Assembly (NCBI GenBank): GCA_009809945.1
Contig: WTPW01000015.1
Coordinates: forward strand, 472,612 to 536,611
DNA length: 64,000 nucleotides
Reading direction: 5' to 3'
Source of the DNA: Gigaspora margarita
Taxonomy: Eukaryota; Glomeromycota; Glomeromycetes; Diversisporales; Gigasporaceae
Positions 45,462-59,039 of this stretch are shown in pieces (positions within the stretch are counted from its first letter, which is position 1; the number at the start of each line of letters is the position of its first letter). The notes under the pieces were generated by a model that searched no databases, was not told where the DNA came from, and worked only from the letters and a program-made list of their open reading frames with translations. A program made the position numbers and the translations under genes.

Positions 45462-48400
45462 AACTAAATCAACTAATTTCTACTATATAAGATATGCTAT
45501 AATAAAAATTTTTATAATTCTACAATTAACTTATATCTAATTCAAAACCTATATATTTTACAATCTTTACAATATGACTATAATTAGTAAAGATATTAAT
45601 ACAATTAATGCATAGATAATTGATCTTGACTCTTATTATAGCCTAAATAATATTAAAAAAACTATATATATTAATTATCTATAATAATTTACTATATAAT
45701 TGGTATTTCTATATATTTGTATATAATAATAATTAAATAAACTTAAATAAGCTTGCATACTATCTTATCTTTACTAAATTATTATCTTTTGATTTTATTT
45801 TTTTTCTATTCGTTTTATATACAAAATTTAGTTAACATAGTGGTTTTATACTTTGAACTATATGCTTTTTAAATGTAACTTTACTAAGAAATAGCAACAT
45901 AATAGTATAGAATTAACTAGAATTAAAGAAATATATGTAATGTGCTTGAATACTCCAAGTTTGCTTAGAAGACTTTTTGTCTTTCAGAGCAGAATTAAGT
46001 TATGTGAGCATTTTAAAAAAGTATTGTAAAACAATATAATTTATTAATTGTATAACTAATCTACAAATGATTGGATAGTTCTTCTTGGAGAAAATTAGGA
46101 ATCTTGATTTAAGAATATAAACTCTACTAAAATCTACTTATACTTTTTATTATTAAAACTAACTCTAAACTCTAACCTGATCCTAAAAAACCCTAACAAA
46201 AGGTGCTAAAAATTTTAAAATATTTATATTAAAATAATTAAAATTCTAGCTTCAGCCATTTTTAGCTTTAGCTATGACAATAATTAATATTTGAAAACAT
46301 TCTCAATTTAAATGACAAGTAATAATAAATCATAATATAAAAAATTAAAATTACAATTCTTTTAAATAAAATACTACTTTTACTAAAATAGGATGTTTTA
46401 ACAAATTAGCATAAATAATACCTCTATTATATTTTATATTATACAAGAAATATAATTGTACTAGTAATGCTAAAAAATCTAAAAGTTTTATATAGTAATA
46501 TGTAATAACTACAAAATATACTAAAGAACATTATCCAAAACATAGATGATTAAATTGCATATAAATTAAAATTATATAGCAAATATATTTTTTTACTATT
46601 ATAAACTATACTTTTAATTATTAACATTATGTTTGCATTATATTTAATTAATAATTAGTAATATTAGCTTTGTATTATAAAGTGTAATTAATATATAGGG
46701 TTATATACAAAAATCTTAATTATTTAAAATTATTACTTCTACCAAAATAGAAGTCATCTAAAGCAGATATAAATTATATAATTACTGCTAATTAATTATA
46801 GAATTTTGATGATTACCATATTAGCTGATTTCGTTAGTACCCCAAAAATTATATGATGCATTAGATAAACAGTTAGTCATTTGGCAACAACAGTCAGTTA
46901 TTTGATGCTCTGATTAACCAATAGAATTATGTATATAGGCAGATTTATTTCCACTATTAAAAATTTGGTATTCACAGAACAAACAATATTAACACTTATT
47001 ACACTTAGAAATTTTATATTTATAATATTTCTGTATTTATATTCACCAAGACTTAGTTTCCTGGTTCTTATTCAGATTCTAAATTCTAATAAGTAGACCA
47101 TATAAGAACACAGGACTATTTGCAGTACATGATGACAATCTTAAAAGTATATAAGAATAGGTTTCACTATTGTTTTTGTGTTTATACTAAACAATAGTTT
47201 CAATAACCCCCAAATAGAATTAAGTTCTACTAGTGACTTATGATTAGGCATTCATTCAGTTAGTTTGCTTGAATCAATTATTGTTCAGGTAATTTATTTA
47301 CATGTTTTAAAGTACTTTTCATAAACATAACATTTCGCTACTAAAAATACAAACTTTAATTTTATTTAATTCTTTAACTATATCTTGTGTATAGATTAAT
47401 CTAAGTAGACATAGATAGGTTTAGATCAAATATGTGTAAATAGGTATAAATAATATTGTTTTAATATGGACTAAGGTTGTGTGTCTAATAAAAAGGATGA
47501 TAACAAAATATTAAATTGAATTATTGTTTAAAATATATAATAAAATAAGATTTCACTGACAATAAATAATTTAATAAATTTTTTCATGATTTATCTGTTA
47601 TTTTTTCAATTTGTTTAAGATCTAATCCGAATTGTTCAAAAGTTATAAGTATACAAGAAGCTTTACAAGACAATTAACATTACAAATAGGCAATATAAAT
47701 TGCCACTAAAGTAAAAATACAAATATTAATTGATGCAAAACATATATTATTCTAACTATATTAATTATTGCTAATACGACTATCGAGGCAATTTTACTTT
47801 TTATATTTATTGTAACAGATCATAATGAAATCCAGATTAAAATGAAATGATAGTATAAAATCTCAAAAACGAAATTTTTTTGGGGTGTATTTTTTAGGGT
47901 TAAGGGTTTAGGGTTAGGGTTAGTTTTAAAAAAAATTATAATAAACAAGTATTAGTGGGTTTTAGAAGGCTAGCAGATTAAGTAAAGAATGTAAATTTTA
48001 TTTTAAATTATAATCTGTGACATTTATTAATTATTGCAAATATGATTATGGGATAGCAGCTAATTCTGCAAGGCAATTTTAACTTTTTACCTATTTGTGA
48101 CACTAATTGTACTTGTAAACTTCTTGTACACTTATAACTTTTGAAGAAATATTATCCAATTTGGATTGGGCCCTAAAGAACCAATTTACCTCATGTTAAT
48201 GAATTAAATATACTTAAAATAAATTATTAATAATGAATTGGTTTTGTTACAACTGGACTGAAAAATTTCTTTTTATACAAGTCGTTCAATTTTTTAACCA
48301 ATAATTGTAAAACATAACTGTATAGTACTTTTTAAAAATTTGAAATAATTTAAAAGATGTATTTATTATAATGTATTGCATAATTCAAAGACAGTTTAAA

Positions 48401-48594
48401 CCATACAAAGTATAATAAAATAAAGTCTTACAATGTTGATTAAAAGATGTAGTTTTTTATTTATTTTTCTGCAAATCTATGTTACTTTAAACCACCTTTT
48501 GTTTTATAGCATTTTTTGCAAACAGAGCAATAATATAAAGGTTTTTTTACTAATAGCTAATTATAGTATATAATAAATTTATTGTTTTTGATAG
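45462..48594. other. Long AT-rich region without recognised genes
   Basis: Only short AT-biased frames are seen. AGGGTTAAGGGTTTAGGG then TTAGGGTTAG at about 47897-47922 is another telomere-like stretch. CTAAAAAACCCTAAC lies at about 46182-46196. Words resembling 27300-27700 recur at about 46275-46570 (for example AAAACATAGATTATTAAA/AAAACATAGATGATTAAA), suggesting a diverged copy of that element's interior. Confidence 0.4.
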
Positions 48595-49219
48595 TATGGG
48601 CCAGTGCAAAAAGATTTGTACCTCAAATAGCTCTCATTCAAAAATTTTTGGTACAAATTAATTTTTAATTTTTTTAATTTAATATACTTATTAGGTTACC
48701 GGATTGATAAAAATAAATTTTTTTTGATTATTTTATTGATAAAATAAAAAAATTTATTAATAGTAACTTTTTTTCTTTTTTTTTACTATGTAATTTACTA
48801 TAGTAATTTATACATACGGTATATAGTAAAAAAAATCAAATTATCTCACTTTAAAGCTTAATTTCTTCACAACCAGTGATCCAATTTTGCTCAAATTTTA
48901 ACCATATCTTTATCATATGTACATTAATGCACTTGCGAAGTACAAGCTCATAGAACTGCATATTGGTTGCGAAATTATTTAAAATATATTTTTTTTTAAA
49001 AAAAAATTTTATATTTTTTTCAATACAGTGAATTGTACATGCTTAATTATTAAAATAAAACAATATTAAAACAATAAAAATAATATATTAAGTTAGATTA
49101 AAACCTATTTTATTTGATACTAAAAAATTTTTAATAATTAATCAAGAAAAAAAAAATTTTTCTTTAGTATCAAAATTATGAAACTTTTTGAGGTACAAAT
49201 CTTTCTGCACCAGCCCATA
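48595..49219. mobile_element. 625-bp TA-flanked element with TATGGGC ends
   Basis: Ends TATGGGCCAGTGCAAAAAGA and TCTTTCTGCACCAGCCCATA are inverted; matching continues inward through TTTGTACCTCAAA. The first seven bases equal those of the MITE at 8453-8715, so both probably use the same or a related transposase. Confidence 0.75.
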
Positions 49220-51229
49220 TGTAATATGAAAATAAAATTATTAAATTGTTATATACATACAAACATTTTACAAAGCCAAATCTATTTAAATACATTCTAC
49301 AAACAAAATACAAGCAAATAAACTATTATATTAGAAAAAATATATAAATTAAGTATACTTTTTACAATTAACAATTACCTTTACTTTTTTTGATGGGTTT
49401 CAAAGATGGATGATTGGTTAGATGCGATAATTCATATATTAAAAATTTTGTTTATTACGATTTTAAAATGTAATAGCCAATCAGGTAATTTGTTGATCAA
49501 AAAATAACCCCTAAAAAATGATTTATATATATGTAAAAAAAGACCCAAAAAACAAAATCAGCCCATACGCTAGTGATGGAATCTAAAAATACAAAAAATA
49601 GTCCTAACCTTGAATAAGTTAATTAAAAATGTTAAAAAGGTAATTTTGTATAATATAACTTCCTAAAATCTATTCTAACTCTATTATAAAGTGAGTCTAA
49701 CCCTAAATTTGATTGGTATTTGATTATATAATTTATATCCACTTTAGATACCCCAAAAATAGATTTGTAAAAATGATACCAAAAAAGTTGAATGATACCG
49801 TTATTCCAAATTTTTTGCTGTAAATTCCATGTGATTGTAAAAATAATAACTATTGCTATTGTACTTTTAGTAATTACTTGTAAAAATCAAACTTATATTA
49901 GAATTAAATATTTTTATAGATAGAAATATATAAAATTTAGTAAATTTTATAGTAATTCACAATTCAGGCATCTAAGCTACCAAGCCTTCTTATTTGTATA
50001 CATAATTTAAAATATTTACAATATAAAAAAGCCTAAAAAAAAATAACTAGATGCTTGAGTTATTTAAAGAGAGTTGGAAATAAGTATGCTAATAGTCTAT
50101 TCTTGCATATAAAAATACAATAGATTAGTATTAATAAGTTATATAATATTATGGTCAAAGTTGGTTCTATAGTGTAAATCAGTACTATGCATTCATGAGT
50201 TGGTTCTGTAATTAATCAAAATTAATCTAGTATAGTGCAGAAAAGCTTAACTAGATATTGCCAAACAAATTGCTAGAATAGGTAATACAAATCTATTTAA
50301 AAAATTTATTAAAAATTTTATTATTTAAATCTAAATTTTGATTGGTCAAAAATTTTTATAATATAAATCAAAGCTTTTAATTGGTCAAATTTAAAAATCA
50401 TATACATTTCAATTTATTTTTAATATAAAAATAATCTAACTTTACAAGCTATTAACTTCTTATAGAGAGCATATTTTTTAAAATCTAATAGTAATTTTAT
50501 GAACTTGTTTTAAAAAACAAAGTTACCAGTTAGTTTTTTAAAAATTTTAATTTTTTAAAAAGTTAATAGATTTAAAGTCATCTATTATATTGGTGAGTTA
50601 AGGTTTTCTGCACTATATGTAACTCATCACATTGTTCTGTGACTTCATTTTAGAACTAGTATAATAAGTAGCACATTTGTGCTATTTATCTTATTTAGTG
50701 TTTTTTTTAATTATTAGTGAGTTACTATAAATAACTTTATTACAAAATTTACCATCAATTGAGGTACACACAATATGTAATTGCAGTAGTTTGAATTAGA
50801 ATTATTATAATTTCTACCAATATATATGTAAAATTTTGTTTTAGAACTTACTTGTTAATTATTATTGATTTATAATTTTTAACAATTAACTATCATACAT
50901 TATATTTTATAACAGAATTTTTTCTTGTACAGTACTGAACAGCAAAACCCAACTATTTTTTGCCATTATTTAAAATCCAATAACTTTACAACAAGTAATT
51001 ATTTTAAAAATCCCTCTTACAAATTTTTTATTTGTAATCTAAACTACAAATCTATAAGACAGATTTTTGATATCTTGCTTTTTAAAGAAGTTATAAAGGT
51101 TTAAAGTTTAGCAACTTTTATAGTAAAGTAGAAATTTGGTGCATTGCAATCAACCAATCAGATTGCTGCTTAATCATGTGCTCGCAATTTGATTGGTTAA
51201 TATTTATTATTAAAAATTACTAAATACAG
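49220..51229. other. AT-rich region with one satellite unit
   Basis: No gene is seen. At about 50640-50900 the sequence (CTATTTATCTTATTTAGTG, TTAGTGAGTTACTATAAA) resembles the start of the satellite region at about 24140-24260. Confidence 0.45.
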
Positions 51230-53538
51230 TAGTGTTCAGATCTGTTAGATTTTTTATCTGGATTATCCGGATAATACAGATAACAGATAACGATTTTGTT
51301 CAACAGATAATTTATCTGGATAGTTACTTTAAGTTTGGATAATTATCTATAGATTATCTGTATTAATATATACAGTGAAACCCCGTTATGCATACATATG
51401 CATATACTCATGACTTTGACGCATGTGTATGTAAGAATAACAGCATTATCAATTCCTCCTTTTTCCTTCCTAACTCTGATATTGTAAAATGATGGCATTC
51501 ATGCAAATGTATCCATTATGAATTGTGAGGCACGTAATATGTGTAAAAACTTAAGAATCTCATTTTTTATTTATTTTTTTATTTTTATTTTATTTATTTT
51601 TTTATTTATTTTTTATTTATTTTTTTATTTATTTTTTATTTATTTTTTTTTATTATATTGTCTGTTACAAGTGTCCTATACATTTTACCAATCATTTTGT
51701 TCATGGTATACTTTTTTTAAATCATCGTTATTTTCAAATTACAGATATAAGAATATTTATATGATGTTCAAACTGTGAATAATTAATCGCTTGCTTGGTA
51801 AGCATGAGTGCGTAAATGTATTTAACCTTTTAACGGTATTGTTAACAAGTAGAAAACACAAAATCGATCATAACTCTTGATCCACTGATCCAAATTGAAT
51901 AAAATGACCGCTATTCGAATCAGCTCGCTGAGACGGTTCTAACAAGCTAAAGATCATCTCTGCACGACCACTGAATGACAAGATCAGAACCAATTAGCAA
52001 TCATATATATGATTTGCAATCTGATTGGCTGAGGACCTTCTGCGCGAATGTCTTTACATATGCTATTTCTAAAACATGTCATATTTATAGCACATATACT
52101 ACATAATTTATTTATTCAACATATATTATTTATTTCATATATTACATTTATATTATTTATACTATATATTTTATTAGTAGTAGATAGCATATATTACACA
52201 TATAGTAAATATAGTCTGTTACATTTGTGAAAAATCAAAATGTATAAAAGCAGCTGATGTGGACCCCAAGTTCAACATCGAGTCTTCATACTCTTTCACT
52301 AATAAATATATTTATTTATTATTTAAATTAAACAGTTACTAGTATCTTCATATACTTTTAATTGTAGCCTCTTTCGTAATTGCAAATTGCCAAAAATCTT
52401 CTTTGTTAAGTTTTATTAAAAACACCTTTCAACTTAGTTAAATCACAGTAACAAGTGAGATTACACAAAGTGATCACTGCCTAAGGTCGCTTACTATCTT
52501 TAAAGAAGTAGATATAGGATAACAGTATATTATATTTGTTTATCTATTATCCTGGCTTTAATCTTAAACACTCTTTTTTGCTTTTTTTGATTAGATAAAC
52601 CTGAACACTATGTGTTTATTTATGTCAAAAGAACTTAAATCTGATTAATCTAATACTATAATATTTCGAAATGCTTTACTATGTTTAGTATGCATATTAC
52701 AAAAAACCTTAAATATTTAGAATTTAGAATATATATAGATTAGTAGCATTTTAAAATAAAAATTTCAAAAAACTTTAATGAATTTAGTATGAATATTTGA
52801 TATGTATTAGCTTGCTTTTGAGTAGAGTAAATGCGTATTTGAAAAATTAACATTAATTTCTACTACAATCAATTATTCAGTAGGCCTGGAATCAGGTTTT
52901 GCACTTTGAAAATCAGACTAACAATTTTATGCAACAAAATACAGGAACAAGTGTTAGTTGATTCTCTGACTTTTAAGACTTGAATTGTTTCTCGTGTTTA
53001 TTAAAGAGCCAAGCTTCTCCAAAAAGGTTAATATTTTCTAACTTGTTCTTAAGGCCGTTTGAAGTTAATTTTTTGGTTAACATCAACTCCAGCTTAAACA
53101 TCTCTCTGAAAAATGAACAGCCAATCAAAACGTTGGATGACTCTCACCAGTCACCTGATTAAATCAACCAATGAAATTGCCCCACCTTTGTTAATTTTTA
53201 TATGCTCATTTCATATGTTCATTTCATTTTATTCCCTCCTGAGAGTCTTGGAAAAGTGATGTTAACTGAAGAATGACTTCAAATGGCCTAAAGAAGAAAA
53301 AAAACATTTAGCATACATAGAAGGTATTGATATAGGAGTAAATTCTCTGCTATGGTAAGAATGTGTCTGCTCTGCTTTATACAATTTATATTTAGATTTA
53401 TCTAGTATTTAATAATTAACAGATAGTCTAGATAGTTATCCGGATAATGGAATTATAAACAGATATAGATAACAGATAATGACTTTTTTCAATAGATAAT
53501 TATCTTTAGATAAACAGATTATCTAGATCCGAACACTA
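51230..53538 (-). mobile_element. hAT-like non-autonomous element, copy B
   Basis: Ends TAGTGTTCAGATCTG and TAGATCCGAACACTA are inverted. The flanks are AAATACAG at 51222-51229 and AAATACAG at 53539-53546, a perfect 8-bp TSD. It is an inverted relative of copy A (37288-38857). The extra length is a 685-bp solo LTR (51840-52524) and an expanded TTTATTTATTTT tract (about 51562-51655; shorter in copy A at about 38480-38530). Without these the two copies are nearly equal in length. The frames at 51518-51778 and 52980-53162 fall inside and are not taken as genes. Confidence 0.85.
51840..52524. mobile_element. Solo LTR inserted in hAT copy B
   Basis: It starts TGTTAACAAG and ends GGATAACA, so it has TGTTA...TAACA ends as in copia-type LTRs. 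GTAT precedes (51836-51839) and follows (52525-52528), a 4-bp TSD. Copy A has the uninterrupted site (inverse of ACCTTTAAAAGG next to TATATT). No internal region or second LTR is present, so recombination between two LTRs probably left this one. Confidence 0.8.
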
Positions 53539-54443
53539 AAATACAGTAATATCCAAAATTTGGTGCTTATTATATAAAAAAATCATTTTTATATTTTTAA
53601 CCAATTATAATTTTGTTACACAAAAATTAGCCAATCAGAATCGTTATAAAATTCTCAAATTTGGCATCTTTAAAAAAAATGGATGGTTTTTGCTGTCTGG
53701 CACTGTACTCATGATAAAAATTACATTAGTTCAATGCAAACTAATATTATAACAATATTATAGTTATAAAAATAGCAAGTAATTCCAATAGTAACTAACA
53801 CAACATTAATAATGTACTATATCACAAAATTAAGGAGTGTTGTAACAAATTTTTTACAATAACACATAATAGAAATTACAATAATTCCAATGTAAACTGA
53901 CTTAACTTTAATTACATACTAAGCCTCCAGAATAGTATGTTTTATAACAAAATTTTAAATAATTTATTATATAAACTAATACAACAACCTGGCCATCAAA
54001 CTGTATGTACCCACAAATAAGCGTGAGTTCATGGTAATAATTATAAGTTTATTCAAATATCACAAATATATTGTAATTTCCACAAATAGATGGTCAAGAA
54101 TTAAAATGTATATAAGGCCTTCAAATTCAATAAAGACAAAATAAGTTCCACAAGATTCAATATATATATTAAACCTTATTACACTAAAGTTAACAAATTT
54201 TTAACAAAGTTATTAAAATAAATATAAAATTAAATATTTAAATTATAAAATATATAGCTAGAATCAATATTTAAGATCTTATTAAAACCTTAAATTTATA
54301 AAACTATTGCAGACAAATTTGTCTGCAATAAAATTTAAGGGATATAAGAGCTATTATCTGAGCAAAACCTTTTAATAGTTATAAATATAATTTAAAACTA
54401 GTAATAAAGTTTATTAAAGATTTGCAACAAAATTTAGTTGCTT
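53539..54443. other. AT-rich region with inverted satellite-like units
   Basis: At about 53715-53990 words such as TTTTACAATAACACATAATA and AATTCCAATGTAAACTGACT are the reverse complement of the 24180-27270 satellite unit. No gene is seen. Confidence 0.5.
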
Positions 54444-55287
54444 ATCTGCCTATTAACTGGAAAGTGACGAAATGTGGCATGCTTCTATCTAAAATTTTTT
54501 TTCTTATTAAGTTAATGATACATGTCCACCAATTTAAAGTTGTTGAGCTTGTCAAAACGCATCTAATAGTAGTTAGATTATCCAAATCAGTCTAGTAGAT
54601 GGCAATAAATCATTGAAAAATAATTGGCTAACTATATAAAATCCTGTGATGCAGATTATATATAAAAATTACTATAGGTAAAATGTGGCGTGCTTCTATC
54701 TAAAAAATTTTTTTTTACTAAGTTAACAATACATGTTTACTAATTAAAAGTTGTGGAGCTCATCAAGACATATCTAACAGTAGTTAGATCATCCAAATTG
54801 GTTTAGTAAATAGTGAGATATTGTTGAAACATGATTGGCTAATTATATAAAATCTCTATATAAACATTGTTTACATAGAGATTTTATATAGTCAGCCAAT
54901 TATTTTCGATGAAATCTTACTATCCACTAGACTAATTTGGATGATATAACTACTATTAGATGCATCTTGACAAGATCTACAACTTTCAATTAGTGGACAT
55001 GTATCATTAACTTAGTAAAAAAAATTTTTTATATGTAAGCATACCATATTTCGCCTATAGTGATTTTTATATGTAATCTGCATCACGGGATTTTATATAG
55101 TCAGCCAATCATTTTTTGACAATATCTCACCATCTACTGGGCCAATTTGGATGATTTAACTACTGTTAGATGTGTCTTGACGAGCTCTACAACTTTTAAT
55201 TAGTGGACATGTATTGTTAACTTAATAAAAAAAAAGTTTTATATAGAAGCACGCCATATTTTTTTACTCTCCAGTTAACAAGCAGAT
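54444..55287. mobile_element. Palindromic element, copy 2 (intact)
   Basis: Ends ATCTGCCTATTAACTGGAAA and CTCCAGTTAACAAGCAGAT are inverted. The layout is outer arm, inner arm, central hairpin (ATAAAATCTCTATATAAACA and its inverse, about 54858-54895), inner arm, outer arm. AAATGTGGCRTGCTTCTATC opens both outer and inner arms, and TTAATTAGTGGACATGTA closes both on the right. The whole 844 bp could fold back on itself. It has no coding content. Confidence 0.8.
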
Positions 55288-55590
55288 TATCAATTAGTAA
55301 TATAACTCATATTAGCAGATCGGGTAATTGGGTCTTTTTTTGATAAACTATTATACAAAAATTTGCTCCTAAGTAAAGTTGAAAAACTAACAAATGAATT
55401 ACTTGTTACAACTAACAAAAGAGCCTTTTTGACATCTAAACAAGTTAAAAAACCAATAAAACTTAATAAAAGAGCTATGCTAAGCTGTAGAAAGAAGTAC
55501 TTTTATCATTTGTTAAAATATTCAGGTGTTTTAGGATGGGTTGGGCATTGAGAAATGGGTTGGTAACTATCAAGGGTAAATTTGGAAGCT
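55288..55590. other. Spacer with a doubtful 62-codon frame
   Basis: A lysine-rich frame at 55363-55551 (VKKPIKLNKRAMLSCRKKYF inside it) has no recognised family, splice partner or context. It is treated as chance. Confidence 0.35.
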
Positions 55591-55713
55591 AATTTTCAAA
55601 AAAATGGCCTTTTTAATATACGTTGGCTTATAATAATTACATGAATTTTGTAATTTTCTATGTATTTAATTATAAAAACAAAGCTGGTTAAAAAGGCCAT
55701 TTTTGTGAAAATT
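55591..55713. repeat. 26-bp inverted repeat, probable MITE
   Basis: AATTTTCAAAAAAATGGCCT+TTTTAA at 55591-55616 faces its inverse at 55688-55713 with one mismatch. Outer limits are unclear. Confidence 0.5.
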
Positions 55714-55959
55714 CACATTGTAATAAATTTTCGCGTAAAATTTTTTTGATAATTCTCAATTATGATTGGTCGAGCTGACATGTTATGCTAATCTGCCAAT
55801 ATCTTCCAAATAATATATTAAATTAGCTAAAAAATATGTAAGTAGTTTGAAATTTTAAGACTGAACTATTATCTTAAAGATTATCTAATCTATTCAAATT
55901 TGAAATTGACTATATTAAACTACATATAATGCTTAATTAACGCTTTATAATTTTGATTT

Positions 55960-56240
55960 ATCTATCGTGACAAATTAAATCAAATATTAAGCATATTTGA
56001 ATTTGATAAAATCAAATAAGCCTTGATTTGAATTTGATTTGAATTAAAATTCTGTATTTAAATTTGATTTGATTTGAAATTTTACTTATAAATTATTAAA
56101 TATTTCAAATTTTTAACCAAATCAAATCAAATATTCATTGATTTGAATTTGATTTAATTTGAAAATTCTGTATTTGAATTTGATTTGAGTTCAAATATTT
56201 GATCAAATCAAATCAAATTAGATCAAATTGTGGAACTCTA
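55960..56240. repeat. TTTGAATTTGATTTGA-rich element, relative of the 20945 hAT MITE
   Basis: The composition and words equal those of 20945-21229. The right edge reads GTGGAACTCTA, a degenerate GAACCCTA end. No matching left end or TSD was found, so it is older or truncated. Confidence 0.55.
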
Positions 56241-56397
56241 GTAATATACTATATATAGTTGCGTATCATTTGTTTTTATATATTATATGAACATGATCAT
56301 TTTATTTTTGGCTGTTGTGTCTCTTTCATACAGAGATCAATATAAAAAATTTTCTTACAACATCCAGAAAAAAAAATTTTTACTCTCACCATTTTTC

Positions 56398-56748
56398 ATA
56401 TATAGGGTGTTATCTATTAAAACAGCCCTTTTTTACATATATTTTATTTTGTGATAATTAAGTTTAAGCATTTGTTTTAATTTTTGGACTGATCTGGAAT
56501 TAATTAAATTTCACGATTTTGATTGGTAAAACATAACATGTGACTATCAGGTAATCTCATGATGTATTGGCCTTACGCTGCCTTGTGTAATTTTTCTTTT
56601 ACAATTATCTTGATTTTTTATTATGTAAATTGATTTTTATTTATAATTGAAAAATATCAATCATGTCAAAATTTATATAAATCTAATGTAAACTCATTTT
56701 TCAAAAATTGCAAAAAAGGGCTGTTTTAATAGATAACACCCCATATAT
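56398..56748. mobile_element. 351-bp MITE with GGGTGTTATCTATTAAAACA ends
   Basis: Ends ATATATAGGGTGTTATCTAT and ATAGATAACACCCCATATAT are inverted. The pairing runs on through TAAAACAGCCCTTTTTT. Non-coding. Confidence 0.8.
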
Positions 56749-57629
56749 TACATGATCATGATTATGATCAAGAAGATATAGTGAAAAAAAATTGTAAATT
56801 ACTAAGACAACTTGAATTGTAGTAAAAATACATCTGCTTAATGATTATATAACTGCACCAATTAAAGTTCATGCTTCTATTCTCTGATTTTACTAATCTA
56901 TATACATTTTTTTATTGGATTTTTTTGCCTGTATGATGAATTGATAATCAATGGTCGTTAAAGGCCATAATAAAAGATTATAGCGAAGTATGTGTATCTG
57001 TCCAATTTAAAGAATCTAAATAATTTACATATTCATACAAGCATATAAACATGTAGGTGCTATTAAGAAAAAACTGAACTTTGGGCTTTTAAAGTCATAA
57101 AGAACTTAGTTTCTGAAAAATATAATGTGATCAGTGACTTAGCTACATGGCTGTTTTTTTTATAGTAAAAAAATTTTTTTAAATAAGCTCACATGGCTTT
57201 TTTTTATTTAACAAAAAAAATTTTTCAGCATCAAGAATTCTTTAGATTATGTAATATTAGAAAAAAAACTTTATAATTTAACTAACCAATTGAGTTTAAA
57301 GATTATAGTATAACAGAGTATGTTATATTGTAATGTATTGCTGTATATTATAAAAACTAGAGGTAGCTTTTATGCGTGCATATTATTTCTTTTAATTATG
57401 CACATGAATACACATTAATGCACATGTTCTGAATCATGTGCATATTATCTCATCAAGATTTTATTTAGAATTAAATATAAAATAAGTATAATTAACATTC
57501 TAATCTATCTATATACTTCAATTCTGGATCTATTCACTTTAACATTTCTGATTGGTCATATCTGAAAAATGTAATCTAAATATAGGAAAACTAACAGAAA
57601 TACATAAGATGATTATATTGATAAGTAAT
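56749..57629. other. AT-rich spacer
   Basis: No gene or clear element is seen; TACATGGCT and CACATGGCT are followed by T-rich runs at about 57146 and 57191. Confidence 0.4.
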
Positions 57630-57997
57630 TACAGTCAACTCTCACAATAGTCATATCATATAATCAGCAATTTCATATGACTATTGTGAATATGTGACTA
57701 ATATGAAAAATTAGAACATGTTATATTTAAGCACTGCTAAACAAAACCTATAAGTAAAAATTAAATTTTTACTAGGCAAATGCATTAAAATACACATATA
57801 ATTAGTATTCTAGTTCTTTTACATAGATATTTTGTAGTACGTACTTTATTTACAGCTTTCACTTTGCAATACCTATTTATTAAATCATTAAATTAATATT
57901 TTGAAAATTTTTGGTTTCCTCTAGCCTTCTTAAACTAGAAATCTAATCATTTAGTTTAAAATAGAAAAGTATGAGGTGAAATGTCACATCTTTTTTC

Positions 57998-58169
57998 TGT
58001 AGTGGTTTAATGGTTAGCCCTAACTGCAAGTGATAGGCTTGCCCTTTTGCATAGATTAGTAAATGATTAGTTAGGAATTTTAAATATAGTATTTCTTTAT
58101 ATATCATCCTGATATAATTGTAACTTACTATCCTATTCCTGTACTTGACATTAACAAATAAATAAATAA

Positions 58170-58207
<38 letters not shown>
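57998..58207 (+). mobile_element. SINE-like unit with poly(A) tail
   Basis: About 170 bp starts with GTAGTGGTTTAATGGTTAGC, which has a tRNA A-box-like core (TGGTTTAATGG). It ends AACAAATAAATAAATAAATA, followed by 36 A's (58172-58207). No good B box or TSD was found, so a retrocopied small RNA is also possible. Confidence 0.45.
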
Positions 58208-58211
<4 letters not shown>

Positions 58212-59039
58212 GAAAATTTAAAATTACTAGTTCTGCCTATACAAAATAGTACAAGAAGTTGCTTATATAGTAATAAATAAGTTTTGGAATGTCCCAAAAT
58301 TAAAAATAAATTGCCTATCCTTCCATATACTTTATTAATAATAATTTAACTAAGCCGATATGAATATCAATATATTTTAAATAGCAAGTTAATTATAGTA
58401 TGTACTTATACTAGCATATTAGCCTGTGCCTCCAGCACGGGTTAAGGGTAGTCAATTTAAATTAATGCATAGTAATTTATTGAACAATTAAATTATTATG
58501 ATTAATTCTACATTGTTCTGAAACACAATTGTTACAGTAAAACAAATTAAACTTCATACTCACACTGGTAATTTATTGAATAATTATCGCAGTTTGCAAA
58601 CTAATGTACTTTTTGATCAAATTTGTAGATCTGTACACAGATATACAATCACTGCAATCACTGATAAGTGCATCATCAAAGTGACGGAGCAGTTAGCTGA
58701 TTTTATTGTGGATCATGTAGATTTTTTTTATAGTTTGTGTTTTGATTGAGGCTCCTTGTTTAAGGGTGGGGTTTGTTTGTTGTTTTTGTTATAGTATCAT
58801 ATGATTTTAGCAAATTTAGGTTTTGACGAATATTGGTAAAGAGGATATATTGAAGTAGAGCTAAGTGTATATGGGCATGCAGATGTTAAGGAATGAAGTT
58901 ATAAGGGTTTGTTGTTTCAGAATTGAAAAAGTTATCTTTGGTTTTGCTATCGCTCGCCTTGGCTCTATCTCTCGCCCCCTATTTTAAGTGGCTTGCAAGT
59001 ATTATTAGTATCAGCCATAGCTGCAGTAGATATTGTAGT

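Noticed and set aside
51518-51778. 86-codon frame rich in Phe/Tyr/Leu
   Set aside because: It is the translation of a TTTATTTATTTT tract within hAT copy B.
55363-55551. 62-codon lysine-rich frame
   Set aside because: No family, no context and a length expected by chance.
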